A stretch of 64,000 nucleotides of DNA, from the NCBI GenBank assembly GCA_023417315.1, contig JAEZFW010000047.1:38475-102474 (forward strand). Direction: 5' to 3'. The stretch comes from Pseudomonadota bacterium (GTDB lineage: Bacteria; Pseudomonadota; Gammaproteobacteria; Steroidobacterales; Steroidobacteraceae). Below are positions 42,911 to 51,693 of the stretch, piece by piece; position 1 is the stretch's first letter; each line of letters opens with the position of its first letter. The notes below the pieces were generated by a model, which was given only the letters and a program-made list of their open reading frames with translations, made no database searches and was not told the DNA's origin. Made by a program: the position numbers and the translations under genes.

Positions 42911-44707
42911 TTGGTTCTACCCGCCGTGGCCCGCACCAGACTATTCGCCCGCATCGATGGGATCTGGGTTTCGCTGCTCACGATCGCATTGATCGTCGCG
43001 ATCCTCTGGACGGCGAAGACCATTCTGCTTCCGCTCGCGCTGGGTGTGATCCTCGCGTTCGCACTGACGCCGCTCGTGCGTTGGTTCGACCGCATGCGGC
43101 TTCCGCGTGGCGCCGGGGTCGCATTGACGATGTTGCTCGCGCTCAGTGCTGTGGGCGGCATGGCCTATGTCGTCTTCGGTCAGTTCGCCGAGCTTTCCTC
43201 GGAGATTACGAAGTACACGTCGTCGATGCGCAACAAGGTCGCCGAACTGCGCTTGGGAGACGATGCGGCGCTGCGCAAGCTCACACGCACGGTGGATCGA
43301 GTGACGGAGCAGCTCGATGAGAATGCGGATGAGCTGAAGCGTGCGCAGCCCGTGCGGGTCGTGCCGCCGCGAGTGACTCCGGCCGAACGAGTCCGAGACA
43401 CGGTCCATTCCGTATTCGAGCCGATCACGAGTGCCGTCATCGTGCTCGTGCTCGTCGCATTCATGCTTGGCCAGCGTGAGGACTTGCGCGATCGCCTCAT
43501 TCGACTCATCGGACCCGAGAGCGTCACGCTCACGACGCGGCTCCTCGACGAGGCTGCACAGCGCGTGAGTCGCTTTCTCGTGGCACAGACGCTCATCAAC
43601 CTCGCGTTCGGCGCAATCGTCATGCTCGGCCTGTATTGGATCGGTGTGCCGTATGCCGCGCTGTGGGGCGGTCTGACTGCGGTGCTGCGGTTCGTGCCGT
43701 ACGTCGGCTCGATCCTCTCGGCGGTGATTCCCGCGACACTCGCATTCGCCACCTTCCCTGGTTGGGCGGAGACATTGCAGACGTTGGCCTTATTCCTCAC
43801 GCTCGATTTGATCGCCGCGTATTTCGTGGAGCCGGTTGTGCTCGGTCACCGCACCGGCGTGTCTTCGTTCGCGCTGCTGATGTCGGCATTGTTCTGGATC
43901 TGGGTGTGGGGGCCGATCGGGCTCATTCTCGCAACGCCGCTCACTGTGTGCATCGCTGTGCTCGGCCGGCACGTGCGCTCGTTGCGCTTCTTATCGATCA
44001 TCTTCGCAGATGAGCCCGCGCTCATGCCTCATGTGCGCTTCTATCAGCGACTCCTCGCGCGCGATGAAGACGAGGCGAGCATGCTCGTCGAGCGCAAGGC
44101 TGCGGAGATCGGACCGATCGGCGTGATCGATCAGGTCCTGCTGCCCTCGCTCGTGCTGCTCATCCAGCATCGATCTCAAGAGGAAGTTACCGCAGAGGAT
44201 GCGGATTTCGTTCTCGATAACGTTGCGGAAACTGTGCAGCTCATTGCGCCAGCTGCGACGGCGCAATCCGATTCGCCGCGCATCGTCGGTCTCGCTGTGC
44301 GCGCACCCGCCGATCAACTCGCGCTCGAGATGCTCGCGACCTCACTGCGCCCCGAATGCATCGAGATCGTTCCAGAGGACTTGAATCCAGAACGTGCGAT
44401 CGCGAGCGTGCTCCAAAAGCCCCCGGCCGTAGTCTGCATCGCGGCGTTGTCGCCCACACGCGGAGCGGAAGTGCGCAATTACTGTCGCAAGCTGCGATCG
44501 CAAGCGCCGGATACGAAGATCGTGATTCTGCGCCCGACACTTGTCGAAGCGGACGCCACGCGCGCGGTCGATCGCTTGAAAGAAGCCGGCGCACATTGCG
44601 TCGTCGCCACGACGCAAGCGGTCGTCGAGGCGCTCGGCGAACTGCTCGGACCTGACAAGGTGCCGGCTGCAACGAAGCTGGTGGAACCGAAGGCGGCGGT
44701 GGTTTAG
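42911..44707 (+). CDS. AI-2E/PerM family membrane protein with extra C-terminal domain
   Basis: 598 residues. The first 350 are the AI-2E/PerM transporter core: two N-terminal helices (WVSLLTIALIVAILWTAKTI), a cytoplasmic/periplasmic insert, and the GLTAVLRFVPYVGSILSAVI signature near residue 260, then VLGHRTGVSSFALLMSALFW. The remaining 240 residues are soluble; from about 450 they have an alternating beta-alpha pattern (RIVGLAVRAP, VVCIAALSPT, TKIVILRPTL) that looks like a Rossmann-type or B12-binding-like fold. The start is uncertain: TTG 42911 or GTG 42926, neither with a clear Shine-Dalgarno. Confidence 0.8.
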   Translation: MVLPAVARTRLFARIDGIWVSLLTIALIVAILWTAKTILLPLALGVILAFALTPLVRWFDRMRLPRGAGVALTMLLALSAVGGMAYVVFGQFAELSSEITKYTSSMRNKVAELRLGDDAALRKLTRTVDRVTEQLDENADELKRAQPVRVVPPRVTPAERVRDTVHSVFEPITSAVIVLVLVAFMLGQREDLRDRLIRLIGPESVTLTTRLLDEAAQRVSRFLVAQTLINLAFGAIVMLGLYWIGVPYAALWGGLTAVLRFVPYVGSILSAVIPATLAFATFPGWAETLQTLALFLTLDLIAAYFVEPVVLGHRTGVSSFALLMSALFWIWVWGPIGLILATPLTVCIAVLGRHVRSLRFLSIIFADEPALMPHVRFYQRLLARDEDEASMLVERKAAEIGPIGVIDQVLLPSLVLLIQHRSQEEVTAEDADFVLDNVAETVQLIAPAATAQSDSPRIVGLAVRAPADQLALEMLATSLRPECIEIVPEDLNPERAIASVLQKPPAVVCIAALSPTRGAEVRNYCRKLRSQAPDTKIVILRPTLVEADATRAVDRLKEAGAHCVVATTQAVVEALGELLGPDKVPAATKLVEPKAAVV

Positions 44708-44728
44708 CGTCCTTCGCTTGAAGCCTTC

Positions 44729-44749
44729 GCACTGAGCAATGCTCAGTGC
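44729..44749 (+). other. Hairpin after the AI-2E gene
   Basis: A perfect 9-bp stem, GCACTGAGC-AAT-GCTCAGTGC, lies 21 nt past the stop codon. No T-run follows, so terminator function is uncertain. Confidence 0.45.
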
Positions 44750-44750
44750 T

Positions 44751-45007
44751 GCGGCAGGGGAGCCTATCGGCAAGGAAGCCGTGCTATCGACGGCAAGGGA
44801 GCCCATCGGCAGGGTCAGAACGGGAACCCCGTGCGCCATGACCGCGATCGGGATCCAGAATCAAATCGCTACTTGATCTCGATGCAGCTCGAGAGATCAC
44901 GCCGACTGTTCGCCGGTTTCTCTGACCCTGCCGGTAGGCTCCCTTGCCGTCGCACGCACGGCTTCCCTGCCGCCAGGGTCCCTTGCCGTCGATAGTACGG
45001 CTTCCCG
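44751..45007. repeat. Word-arm inverted repeat, long CGGCAAGGAAGCC type
   Basis: Left arm repeats words like GGCAAGGAAGCC, GGCAAGGGAGCC, and ends GGGTCAGAA; right arm starts CTCTGACCCTGCCGGTAGGC and repeats GCCGTCG...GGCTTCCC words. Loop about 100 nt. It fills the 308-bp convergent gap between the AI-2E and lytic transglycosylase genes. Confidence 0.85.
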
Positions 45008-45015
45008 GGATGGCC

Positions 45016-46992
45016 TTATCTCACCGTCGACAGCGCCGCCCGCTCCGTTTGCGCGATGGGCTCAATGCGCGCCAACCACTGCGTTGTCTCCTGCGGCTCT
45101 CCGCTCTTGAGCCACTTGAATACGATGCTGTGCCACAGGATGCGTTGCACGTAGGTGCGCGTTTCGTTGTATGGGATGTTCTCGACCCAGATGTCCGAGT
45201 CGATCCCTTGCGACGGGAGCCAGCGCGCCGCCGCGTTCGGGCCGGCGTTGTAACCGGCGAGGGCGACCATGGTTTGACCGTTGAAGCGATCCATCAGTAG
45301 GCGCAGGTGCGCGGCGCCGAGTTTGACGTTCGTCGCGGGGGTGAACAGATCGTCGCGGCTCGGGCGCGGTTGCTTCCATCGCTGCGCGGTGCGGCGCGCC
45401 GTTTCGGGCAGGAGCTGCAGCAAGCCATGCGCGCCTGCAGACGATACGGCGTCATGACGATAGAGGCTCTCCTGACGGAGCACGCCATAAATGAGCTCGC
45501 GTGGCAGATTCGTGAGCTTCACGGCCGCGTTGACTTCGCGGTCGAACGGGTTCGGGTAGAGCAGCTCATAGTCGTTGAAGACGCGCATCTGTGTGGCAGT
45601 CGCGATGGCTTGATCGTACCAACCCCATCGAGCGGCCAAGTGAATCGCTTGTCGTCGCGCATCTTCCGAGAGTTTCTCCAGTCCAGTCGACCATTCGGTC
45701 AGGGCGAGCGGACGCAGTGCGCTCAAGAGCAACTCGCGTGCTCGCACGAGCTCTGGCAACTCCGCAATCTGCGCGAGCTGTACGTCATCCAGCACGAGCA
45801 TTTCTGGATGCGGACTCAAGGGCTGCTCGAGACGTGCGGCCGCCATCATCGAATAGTAGTTATCGTCGGGCAGCAGGGATTCATAGAGCTGGCGCGCAAG
45901 CTGTGTATCGCGCGTGCGTTCGGCCGCACGTGCAGCCCAATAGCGCCACCGCGCGATCTTGCGAGTGTCATCCGACATCGCTGCGATCGACTTCGCGACG
46001 AGCGGCCAGTCTTGCGCCCAGAGCGCTGCGCGCGTTTGCCATTCGAGTGCGTAGTCGTCGAGATCGGCCGGCTGCACTCTCGCGAAGTACTCGAGCGCCT
46101 CCTGCCGTCGATCCCAGGCCAGCGGCATCGCGAGCGCAAGGGCGAACGAGCTCGCATCGGTTGCGCTCAGCTTGCGCGTGCGCACGAGCGAGCCATAGCG
46201 CTCGATCGCCGCGTCTCGGTTCGTTCGCGCAAGGCGCATCCAGCCCGCGAGCAGTGCTTCAGGCGCGACGCTGCGGCTCGGGTTTGCGATCAGCGCATCG
46301 ATATTGCGCTGGGGCTGCTCCAAGAGTGCGGCCCATTGCAGGAGTGGAGCGGCTCGCTCATTGGGAAGTTGAGCTGCAATCTCACGCGCAAAGCGCGGAC
46401 CGTTCTCCTCGAGCGCGAGACGCACACGCGCTTCGATCAGCTCATGGCTGAGCTGTTGCTGCTCGCGTAACCATGCGAACGCCCGCTCGCACGGCGGCAG
46501 GCTTTTCGGCGTGAGCCAGCGAGCGCGGATGTCATCGGCGAGACCTTCAGTTCGATTCAGGGTGATGCGGGCAGCAAAGCTGTGACACTGCGCCGCAGGA
46601 TCGGCGAGCTCGAGCCGATAGTGCTCGAGATAGGTCTGCCAGAGCTGACGCTCGGCCAGGTTTGCGAGCCACGCACGCCGCATATCACGGCCCACCGGGT
46701 CGCTCTCGTAATACGTGATGAATGTCTGAGCGCGCTGATCGGCGGGCGTGAGGTCCGGGCCCGCATCGCTGAGCGCAGCGCGAATGCGCGCAGCCTGTAG
46801 GTACGGATAGAGCGGATACGCGCGCAGCGCCTCGCTATCGGCTTCTCTCGGCGAGCTGTCGCCCGAAGCCGCCTGCGCGTACGCGCGAACGAACTGTTCG
46901 CGTGCGCGCTCGTAGCGATCGGGCGCTGCGAACGCACTGACGGCGAGCAGCGACAGACACGCGCCGAGAACACAGCGAGAAACTCGAATCAT
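45016..46992 (-). CDS. slt: Soluble lytic murein transglycosylase (Slt70 type)
   Basis: A 658-residue periplasmic enzyme that cleaves the MurNAc-GlcNAc bond of peptidoglycan to form 1,6-anhydroMurNAc. A signal peptide ends AFAAP; a long helical U/L superhelix domain follows (residues 30-470); the SLT catalytic domain starts near 495 with LIYGVLRQESLYRHD (the E of RQES is catalytic) and HGLLQLLPETARRTA, then LVALAGYNAGPNAA. ATG 46992 is the start because it opens the signal peptide. Confidence 0.92.
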   Translation of the reverse strand: MIRVSRCVLGACLSLLAVSAFAAPDRYERAREQFVRAYAQAASGDSSPREADSEALRAYPLYPYLQAARIRAALSDAGPDLTPADQRAQTFITYYESDPVGRDMRRAWLANLAERQLWQTYLEHYRLELADPAAQCHSFAARITLNRTEGLADDIRARWLTPKSLPPCERAFAWLREQQQLSHELIEARVRLALEENGPRFAREIAAQLPNERAAPLLQWAALLEQPQRNIDALIANPSRSVAPEALLAGWMRLARTNRDAAIERYGSLVRTRKLSATDASSFALALAMPLAWDRRQEALEYFARVQPADLDDYALEWQTRAALWAQDWPLVAKSIAAMSDDTRKIARWRYWAARAAERTRDTQLARQLYESLLPDDNYYSMMAAARLEQPLSPHPEMLVLDDVQLAQIAELPELVRARELLLSALRPLALTEWSTGLEKLSEDARRQAIHLAARWGWYDQAIATATQMRVFNDYELLYPNPFDREVNAAVKLTNLPRELIYGVLRQESLYRHDAVSSAGAHGLLQLLPETARRTAQRWKQPRPSRDDLFTPATNVKLGAAHLRLLMDRFNGQTMVALAGYNAGPNAAARWLPSQGIDSDIWVENIPYNETRTYVQRILWHSIVFKWLKSGEPQETTQWLARIEPIAQTERAALSTVR

Positions 46993-47112
46993 GGCGACAG
47001 GGTATAGGCATGCATTGCGAATGGCTATCGGACGGGCGAGGGCATTGTGGAACTCCCTACGGCTACCTAGCGTTCGTCCGGCAAAGGGCGGATAGGTTCC
47101 GCGCGAACGCAT

Positions 47113-47607
47113 ATGCTCGATTGGTTTGCAGGAGAAGTGACGCAGATTCCACCGTCGGATGTGCTCCTGCGTCTGAGCGTGGCCGTGCTCGTGGGCGCGC
47201 TCGTCGGCTTGGATCGCGAGATGAGAAACAAGCCTGCGGGTCTGCGCACGCATATCCTTGTGTCGCTCGCAGCGGCGGTGTTCACGGTGATCACATTCGA
47301 GCTCCACGCCGAAGTGGCACACACGCAGCGCGATGCCAATACGGACCCGATTCGTATCATCGAGGCAGTGACTGCGGGCGTCGCATTCCTCGCGGCCGGT
47401 GCGATCATCCGCGGCCGCGCCAATGTGCAGGGGCTCACCACCGGCGCGAATATGTGGTTAGCGGGCGCGCTGGGCGTTGCGTGTGGCAGCGGGTACTATG
47501 CGATCGCCGCGATTGCCACAGGCTTCGCATTGATCGTGCTCGTCGTGCTGGGCTGGATCGAGCGTAAGTTGCAGAAGGATCAGCCGCCGCGGGACGAAAC
47601 CTCTTAG
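47113..47607 (+). CDS. MgtC/SapB family membrane protein
   Basis: A 164-residue integral membrane protein with the MgtC signature: LVGALVGLDREMRNKPAGLR near residue 28, followed by RTHILVSLAAAVF and GVAFLAAGAIIRGRANVQGL. Four to five transmembrane segments. It lacks the C-terminal ACT-like domain of Salmonella MgtC. Homologues are linked to low-magnesium growth and inhibition of F-type ATPase; the role here is untested. It is divergent from the slt gene. Confidence 0.9.
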   Translation: MLDWFAGEVTQIPPSDVLLRLSVAVLVGALVGLDREMRNKPAGLRTHILVSLAAAVFTVITFELHAEVAHTQRDANTDPIRIIEAVTAGVAFLAAGAIIRGRANVQGLTTGANMWLAGALGVACGSGYYAIAAIATGFALIVLVVLGWIERKLQKDQPPRDETS

Positions 47608-47655
47608 CTGATCTCGCGCGACGTTCACGCGCGCGGTTGGCACGGAGCTCAGCAC

Positions 47656-48285
47656 GTGGACGCGAACGTGAATACCAGCGCAGCGACCTTCGAGCCCGTT
47701 CCAGACTCTGTTTTCCACCTCGCGTTCGAGCGTGTCTTCGCCCATCGAGGCGCTGGCGAGAACGATGCGCGCGTCGATCTCAAGATCGTGCAGTCCCCCG
47801 TGGGGTCTCTCATGCTGAGCGCGACGCGTTCCGCGCTTCATGGACTCGAGTTCGTGGATACGACGAGCCTGGAATCGCGTTTGCGTTCGCTGCGCAGACG
47901 CAGCGGTGCTTCAGTCGGGCTGGAACCAAGCGAGCTCCTCGAGCGCACCCATCGTCAGTTGGACGAATACTTCTCCGGCCGACGAACGAGCTTCGATGTC
48001 CCTCTGTCATACGAAGGCACGGATTTCCAGCAGAAGGTGTGGTCGGCGCTCCTCAAGATCGGTTATGGCCGGACGTGGTCTTATCTCGAGCTCGCCGAGT
48101 CGATCGGAGATCGAAGCGCGACGCGGGCGGTCGGAATGGCGAATGGGGCGAATCCGCTCGCAATCGTGATCCCGTGTCATCGTGTCGTGAATGCAAATGG
48201 CGCGCTCGGGGGTTATGGCGGCGGGTTGTGGCGCAAACGGGTCTTGCTCGATTTGGAGAAAGGGCAAGCGCAGTTGCCGTTGTAG
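47656..48285 (+). CDS. ogt: Methylated-DNA-protein cysteine methyltransferase
   Basis: A 209-residue suicide repair protein that removes alkyl groups from O6-alkylguanine. The N-terminal RNase-H-like domain is residues 40-125; the DNA-binding domain has FQQKVWSALLKIGYGRTWSY and the active site VIPCHRVV with acceptor C174, then GGYGGGLWRKRVLL. The GTG start gives about 40 residues before the domain, longer than usual. It follows the MgtC gene by 48 nt. Confidence 0.92.
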   Translation: MDANVNTSAATFEPVPDSVFHLAFERVFAHRGAGENDARVDLKIVQSPVGSLMLSATRSALHGLEFVDTTSLESRLRSLRRRSGASVGLEPSELLERTHRQLDEYFSGRRTSFDVPLSYEGTDFQQKVWSALLKIGYGRTWSYLELAESIGDRSATRAVGMANGANPLAIVIPCHRVVNANGALGGYGGGLWRKRVLLDLEKGQAQLPL

Positions 48286-48491
48286 CGTTCAGTCTCGATT
48301 CAAGATCGCCGCGCTGAGATATGCGCGATTCGCGGCAGATGTAGGCATTGAGTTCGCGAGATTCCACCCCAGCTATAGCCCGCAACGCCGCCCTTGTCCT
48401 CGGTGGGAACCTCCGGAAGGTCCCGCCGTACTAATAGTCAGACGTGAATATCCCGGCGGCGCATGGTGCGTCGCCGCTACGAGGTAGCGAT

Positions 48492-49064
48492 ATGGTTAGG
48501 CAGAAGATTGCAGCTTCATGGATCGTGGCGCTCGCGCTCATTGCGAGCGGCTGCGCGACGACGCGGGCTCCTGAAACGCGCGTCGACTACGATAAGTCGG
48601 TGGATTTCTCAGTGTACCGGACGTTCGGCTTTCCGAAAGAAACCGGAACCGATCGCGGGGGCTATTCCACGCTCGTGACCAGCTACTTCAAGGACTCTAT
48701 GTCGACCGCCATGGAAGCGCGCGGTTACAAGTACGCGGAGGAGAATCCGGACCTGCTCGTGAACTTCTACACGAACACGCGCGAGCGCACCGAGATTCGA
48801 CCGCGTGTTTCGCCGGGGTACGGCTACTATGGCTACCGTTACGGTTTGTATAGCGCCTGGCCCATGTACGACGAAGACCGTACGGTGACCTATCAAGTCG
48901 GCACCATCAACATCGACATCGTCGATGCTGAAAAGAAGCAGCTCATTTGGGAAGGGATCGCCGAAGGCCGCGTCACAAAAGAGGCGCTCGAAAACCCTCA
49001 GGTCACGATCAATGGCGTCGTGACGGAGCTGATGCGGCAGTATCCGGGACGGCCCAACATGTAG
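48492..49064 (+). CDS. DUF4136 lipoprotein
   Basis: A 190-residue lipoprotein: signal peptide with lipobox IASGCATT near residue 20, then the DUF4136 domain (VDYDKSVDFSVYRTFGF, MEARGYKYAEENPDLLVNFY, GTINIDIVDAEKKQLIWEGI, EGRVTKEAL). Function is unknown; the domain resembles GNA1162/CsgG-like assembly folds. ATG 48492 is supported by GAGG 7 nt upstream. Its stop codon lies in a 14-bp hairpin. Confidence 0.85.
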   Translation: MVRQKIAASWIVALALIASGCATTRAPETRVDYDKSVDFSVYRTFGFPKETGTDRGGYSTLVTSYFKDSMSTAMEARGYKYAEENPDLLVNFYTNTRERTEIRPRVSPGYGYYGYRYGLYSAWPMYDEDRTVTYQVGTINIDIVDAEKKQLIWEGIAEGRVTKEALENPQVTINGVVTELMRQYPGRPNM

Positions 49065-49086
49065 GCGCGAGCGCGCCTACATGTTG
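49055..49086 (+). terminator. Perfect 14-bp hairpin spanning the DUF4136 stop codon
   Basis: CAACATGTAGGCGC-GAGC-GCGCCTACATGTTG: a 14-bp stem with a 4-nt loop; the TAG stop (49062-49064) is in the left half. No T-run follows, so it would act as a Rho-independent terminator only weakly, but it should block 3-prime exonucleases. Confidence 0.5.
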
Positions 49087-49236
49087 AGTGACGGAGTGAC
49101 GAGGTGACGGAGTGACGAAGTCAGAGAGTGACCCGGGCGGACGATCGTCGCAGATCTTTGAGCCCTCAATCAGAGACTCGTTTCCGCCGGTGATGGGGCT
49201 GAGCGATCTGTTCTGACTTCGTCACCCCGTCACTTC
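49086..49236. repeat. Word-arm inverted repeat, GTGACGGA type
   Basis: Left arm GTGACGGA, GTGACGAG, GTGACGGA, GTGACGAA then GTCAGAG; right arm TTCTGACTTCGTCACCCCGT-CACTT. Loop about 84 nt. It begins directly at the base of the preceding hairpin and reaches into the end of the 84-residue gene. Confidence 0.88.
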
Positions 49237-49484
49237 GCGGCGGCTGGCCCGCCGCTCAACAGCGCTATCACCTGTTCCGCCGTTAATTCAATCTCCACAG
49301 TCCTCGCCGAGTCCTCTATCCTTGCCGACTCTGCATTGGCGGCCGGTGCCCGGCCGTTGAAGGCCGGCTCGATATCGCGGATGTCGTCTATTTCGATCGC
49401 GGTTGATGGGGCCGGTACCGTAAGCAGTTCTTGCGTAGTGAGGTCGAGGGAAAACTCGAAGGCGAACGCGTCGGTCGAGTGCAT
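49230..49484 (-). CDS. Small acidic hypothetical protein
   Basis: 84 residues beginning MHSTDAFAFEFSLDLTTQEL, with many Glu/Asp and Ala, no cysteines, no signal peptide. The start is fixed by GAGGAGGAAG 7 nt upstream, an excellent Shine-Dalgarno, so translation is likely although the frame continues upstream. No family recognised. It is divergent from another small candidate gene at 49645. Confidence 0.55.
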   Translation of the reverse strand: MHSTDAFAFEFSLDLTTQELLTVPAPSTAIEIDDIRDIEPAFNGRAPAANAESARIEDSARTVEIELTAEQVIALLSGGPAAAK

Positions 49485-49866
49485 GGGGCGACTTCCTCCT
49501 CGAAGGCAATGCGGAATCAGTGACATGCATTCTGGGGCGCCGCCCCGAGAAGCGTCATTCATCCGTCCGAGGATAAGGTTGCACGTCATTGCCCGAGCGC
49601 TACGTAACCTGGCTAGAAGGCTCACCCGAGGAGGTGCGAAGAACATGTGCGCCAGAGCACACAATGCGCAGCATTCGAACAGGGGATTTGAACTTAATCG
49701 GCCCGCCCGGGCGATGTGCTACCAGGCGATCTGGGGTTTTCCAGTAGCGCCCAACGGGTTCGACAGATGAGGGCAGAGCTCCTCACTCGAGGTGTGCGCG
49801 GCAGCGCAGGCTGGGAACCGTCGGCACTTTCGGGCCGTTGAGCGCGAACGCCCGACTCCAACAACA
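49485..49866. other. Divergent gap with a candidate small gene
   Basis: 382 bp between the 84-residue gene and the SLC13 transporter. Apart from the 41-residue candidate at 49645-49770 I see no repeat element here, unlike most gaps of this size in the window. Confidence 0.4.
49645..49770 (+). CDS. Candidate small protein, 41 residues
   Basis: Starts MCARAHNAQHSNRGFELNRP and ends FPVAPNGFDR. It is preceded by GAGGAGGT (49628-49635) at a 9-nt spacing, a near-perfect Shine-Dalgarno, which is the main reason to list it. There is no homology that I recognise and it is short enough to be chance; the C-terminal half has a mild hydrophobic stretch. Confidence 0.3.
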   Translation: MCARAHNAQHSNRGFELNRPARAMCYQAIWGFPVAPNGFDR

Positions 49867-51693
49867 ATGACGCTACCGGATCCACATGCCATCGCGGTGA
49901 TGGCATTGACGCTGTTTGCGCTGTATCTGTTCTCCCGCGACTCGATCGCGATCGAGACCTCCAGCCTGCTCGTCATTGCCTTGCTCGCGATCGGGTTCAG
50001 CATCTTCCCGTACGAGACGAATCGCGGGGCAATTGAGCCTTTCGATTTTTTCAGCGGCTTCGGCAACGAGGCGCTCATCACGATCTGCGCGCTCATGATG
50101 GCGAGTCAGGGGCTCGTCGGTACGGGAGCGCTCGCACCGCTCGGGCACCTCATCAGTCGAATCTGGTCGGCTGCACCGATCCTTGCGCTCGGCGCCGTGC
50201 TCATCATCGTGCCGAGCATGAGCGCGTTCATGAACAACACCCCACTCGTCGTCTTGATGATCCCCATCCTCACGACGGCAGCCTTGCGCTCGGGCATGTC
50301 GCCATCGAAGGTGCTCATGCCGATGACGTTCGCTTCGCAGATCGGGGGCATGGGGACACCGATCGGCACGTCGTTGAACCTGCTCGTCATCGGCAGTGCG
50401 GCGAGATTCGGTATCGAAGGATTTCACCTCTTCGATTTCATTGCGCCTGCCGCGCTCGCCGCGATTCCGGGCATCCTCTACCTATGGTTAATCGCACCGC
50501 GCCTGCTGCCCGCACGGCCGGTGCCGTTTCAAGGCACCTCGCTGCGCATCTTCGAAGCGCAGTTGCATATCCCAGAAGGAAGCGTGGCGAACGGGAGGCG
50601 GCTCGCGGACATCAAGAAGATGACGAACGGCGACATGGTCGTGCAGTCGCTGCTCAGACAGCCCGGGCTGCGCATTTCGCCATTGCCTGATGTGGCGCTG
50701 CGTCCGGGGGACCAACTCGTCGTACGCGACACCTCCGAACGTCTCATGGAGTACGCGCGCATTCTCGGCGCGACGTTGTATTCGGGCGATACGCGCGTCG
50801 ACGAAGAACACCCGCTCACCGCCGCCGATCAGCAGACTGCGGAGCTCGTGCTCACGCCGAACTCGCCGCTGCGCGAGCGCACGCTCGCGCAGGCGAACTT
50901 CGATTGGCAGTATCAGCTCGTACCGCTCGCGATCCATCGGCCGGGCGAGTCCGACACGTTGGCGGAAGCGACTGCGCTGCGTGACGTGCGGCTCGGTGTC
51001 GGGGACGTGTTGCTGGTGCAGGGTCCCGAGGAGCAGATCCAAGCGCTCAAGCGTCGGAGCGAAGTGCTCGTGCTCGATGCAACGAGTAACGTTCCGCTCG
51101 CGACCAAGGCGCCGCTCGCGATCTCGATCATGGCCGGTATCATTGCCGTTGCAGCGTTCAAGATCGCACCAATCTCGATCGCGGCGATTTGCGGCGTGCT
51201 GCTGATGGTCGTGACTGGATGCTTGAAGTGGCGCAACGCGACGCGCGCGCTCGACTCATCGTTGATCCTGCTGACGGTCGCTGCGCTCGCGCTCAGCATG
51301 GCGCTCGTGAGCACGGGAGGCGCCTCGTTCATCGCAGGCTTGCTCGTGATGATGAGCGAGAGCTTGCCGCCCGTCGCGGTGTTGAGCGCGACGATTCTCT
51401 TGATGGCGGTCCTGAGCATGCTGATCTCGAACGGCGCGGCTGCCGTCATCGGTACGCCGATTGCAATCGAAGTCGCACGTCAGCTTGGATTGCCGCCGGA
51501 GCCGTTCGTACTGGCAGTGCTGTTCGGCGTGAACCTTGGCTACGCCACGCCGATGGCGGACAACTGCAATCTGCTCGTCTTCAGTGCGGGCGGTTATTCG
51601 TTCAAGGATTTCGTGCGCGTCGGATTGCCCCTCACGATCATCATGTGGATGTCGCTGAGCTGGTGGCTGCCGAAGTTCTATCCGCTGGGCTAA
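49867..51693 (+). CDS. SLC13/DASS-type permease with two RCK_C (TrkA-C) domains
   Basis: A 608-residue inner-membrane transporter. Membrane half 1 (residues 1-220) has VPSMSAFMNNTPLVVLMIPI and GGMGTPIGTSLNLLVI, the SNT-like motif region of the divalent-anion/Na+ symporter family. Two cytoplasmic RCK_C domains follow (about 225-310 and 325-410; ADIKKMTNGDMVVQSL, LRPGDQLVVRDT, VGDVLLVQGPEE). Half 2 repeats the fold with MLISNGAAAVIGTPIA. Such SLC13-RCK proteins carry sulfate or dicarboxylates; the ion is not evident. The YcaQ start overlaps its stop (TAATG). Confidence 0.88.
   Translation: MTLPDPHAIAVMALTLFALYLFSRDSIAIETSSLLVIALLAIGFSIFPYETNRGAIEPFDFFSGFGNEALITICALMMASQGLVGTGALAPLGHLISRIWSAAPILALGAVLIIVPSMSAFMNNTPLVVLMIPILTTAALRSGMSPSKVLMPMTFASQIGGMGTPIGTSLNLLVIGSAARFGIEGFHLFDFIAPAALAAIPGILYLWLIAPRLLPARPVPFQGTSLRIFEAQLHIPEGSVANGRRLADIKKMTNGDMVVQSLLRQPGLRISPLPDVALRPGDQLVVRDTSERLMEYARILGATLYSGDTRVDEEHPLTAADQQTAELVLTPNSPLRERTLAQANFDWQYQLVPLAIHRPGESDTLAEATALRDVRLGVGDVLLVQGPEEQIQALKRRSEVLVLDATSNVPLATKAPLAISIMAGIIAVAAFKIAPISIAAICGVLLMVVTGCLKWRNATRALDSSLILLTVAALALSMALVSTGGASFIAGLLVMMSESLPPVAVLSATILLMAVLSMLISNGAAAVIGTPIAIEVARQLGLPPEPFVLAVLFGVNLGYATPMADNCNLLVFSAGGYSFKDFVRVGLPLTIIMWMSLSWWLPKFYPLG

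Noticed and set aside
49688..49745. tRNA-like segment on the minus strand (CCTGGTAGCAC and GTTCAAATCCCC)
   Set aside because: D-arm and T-loop look-alikes are present, but the T stem and acceptor stem do not pair and no CCA end is found; it may be chance or a remnant.
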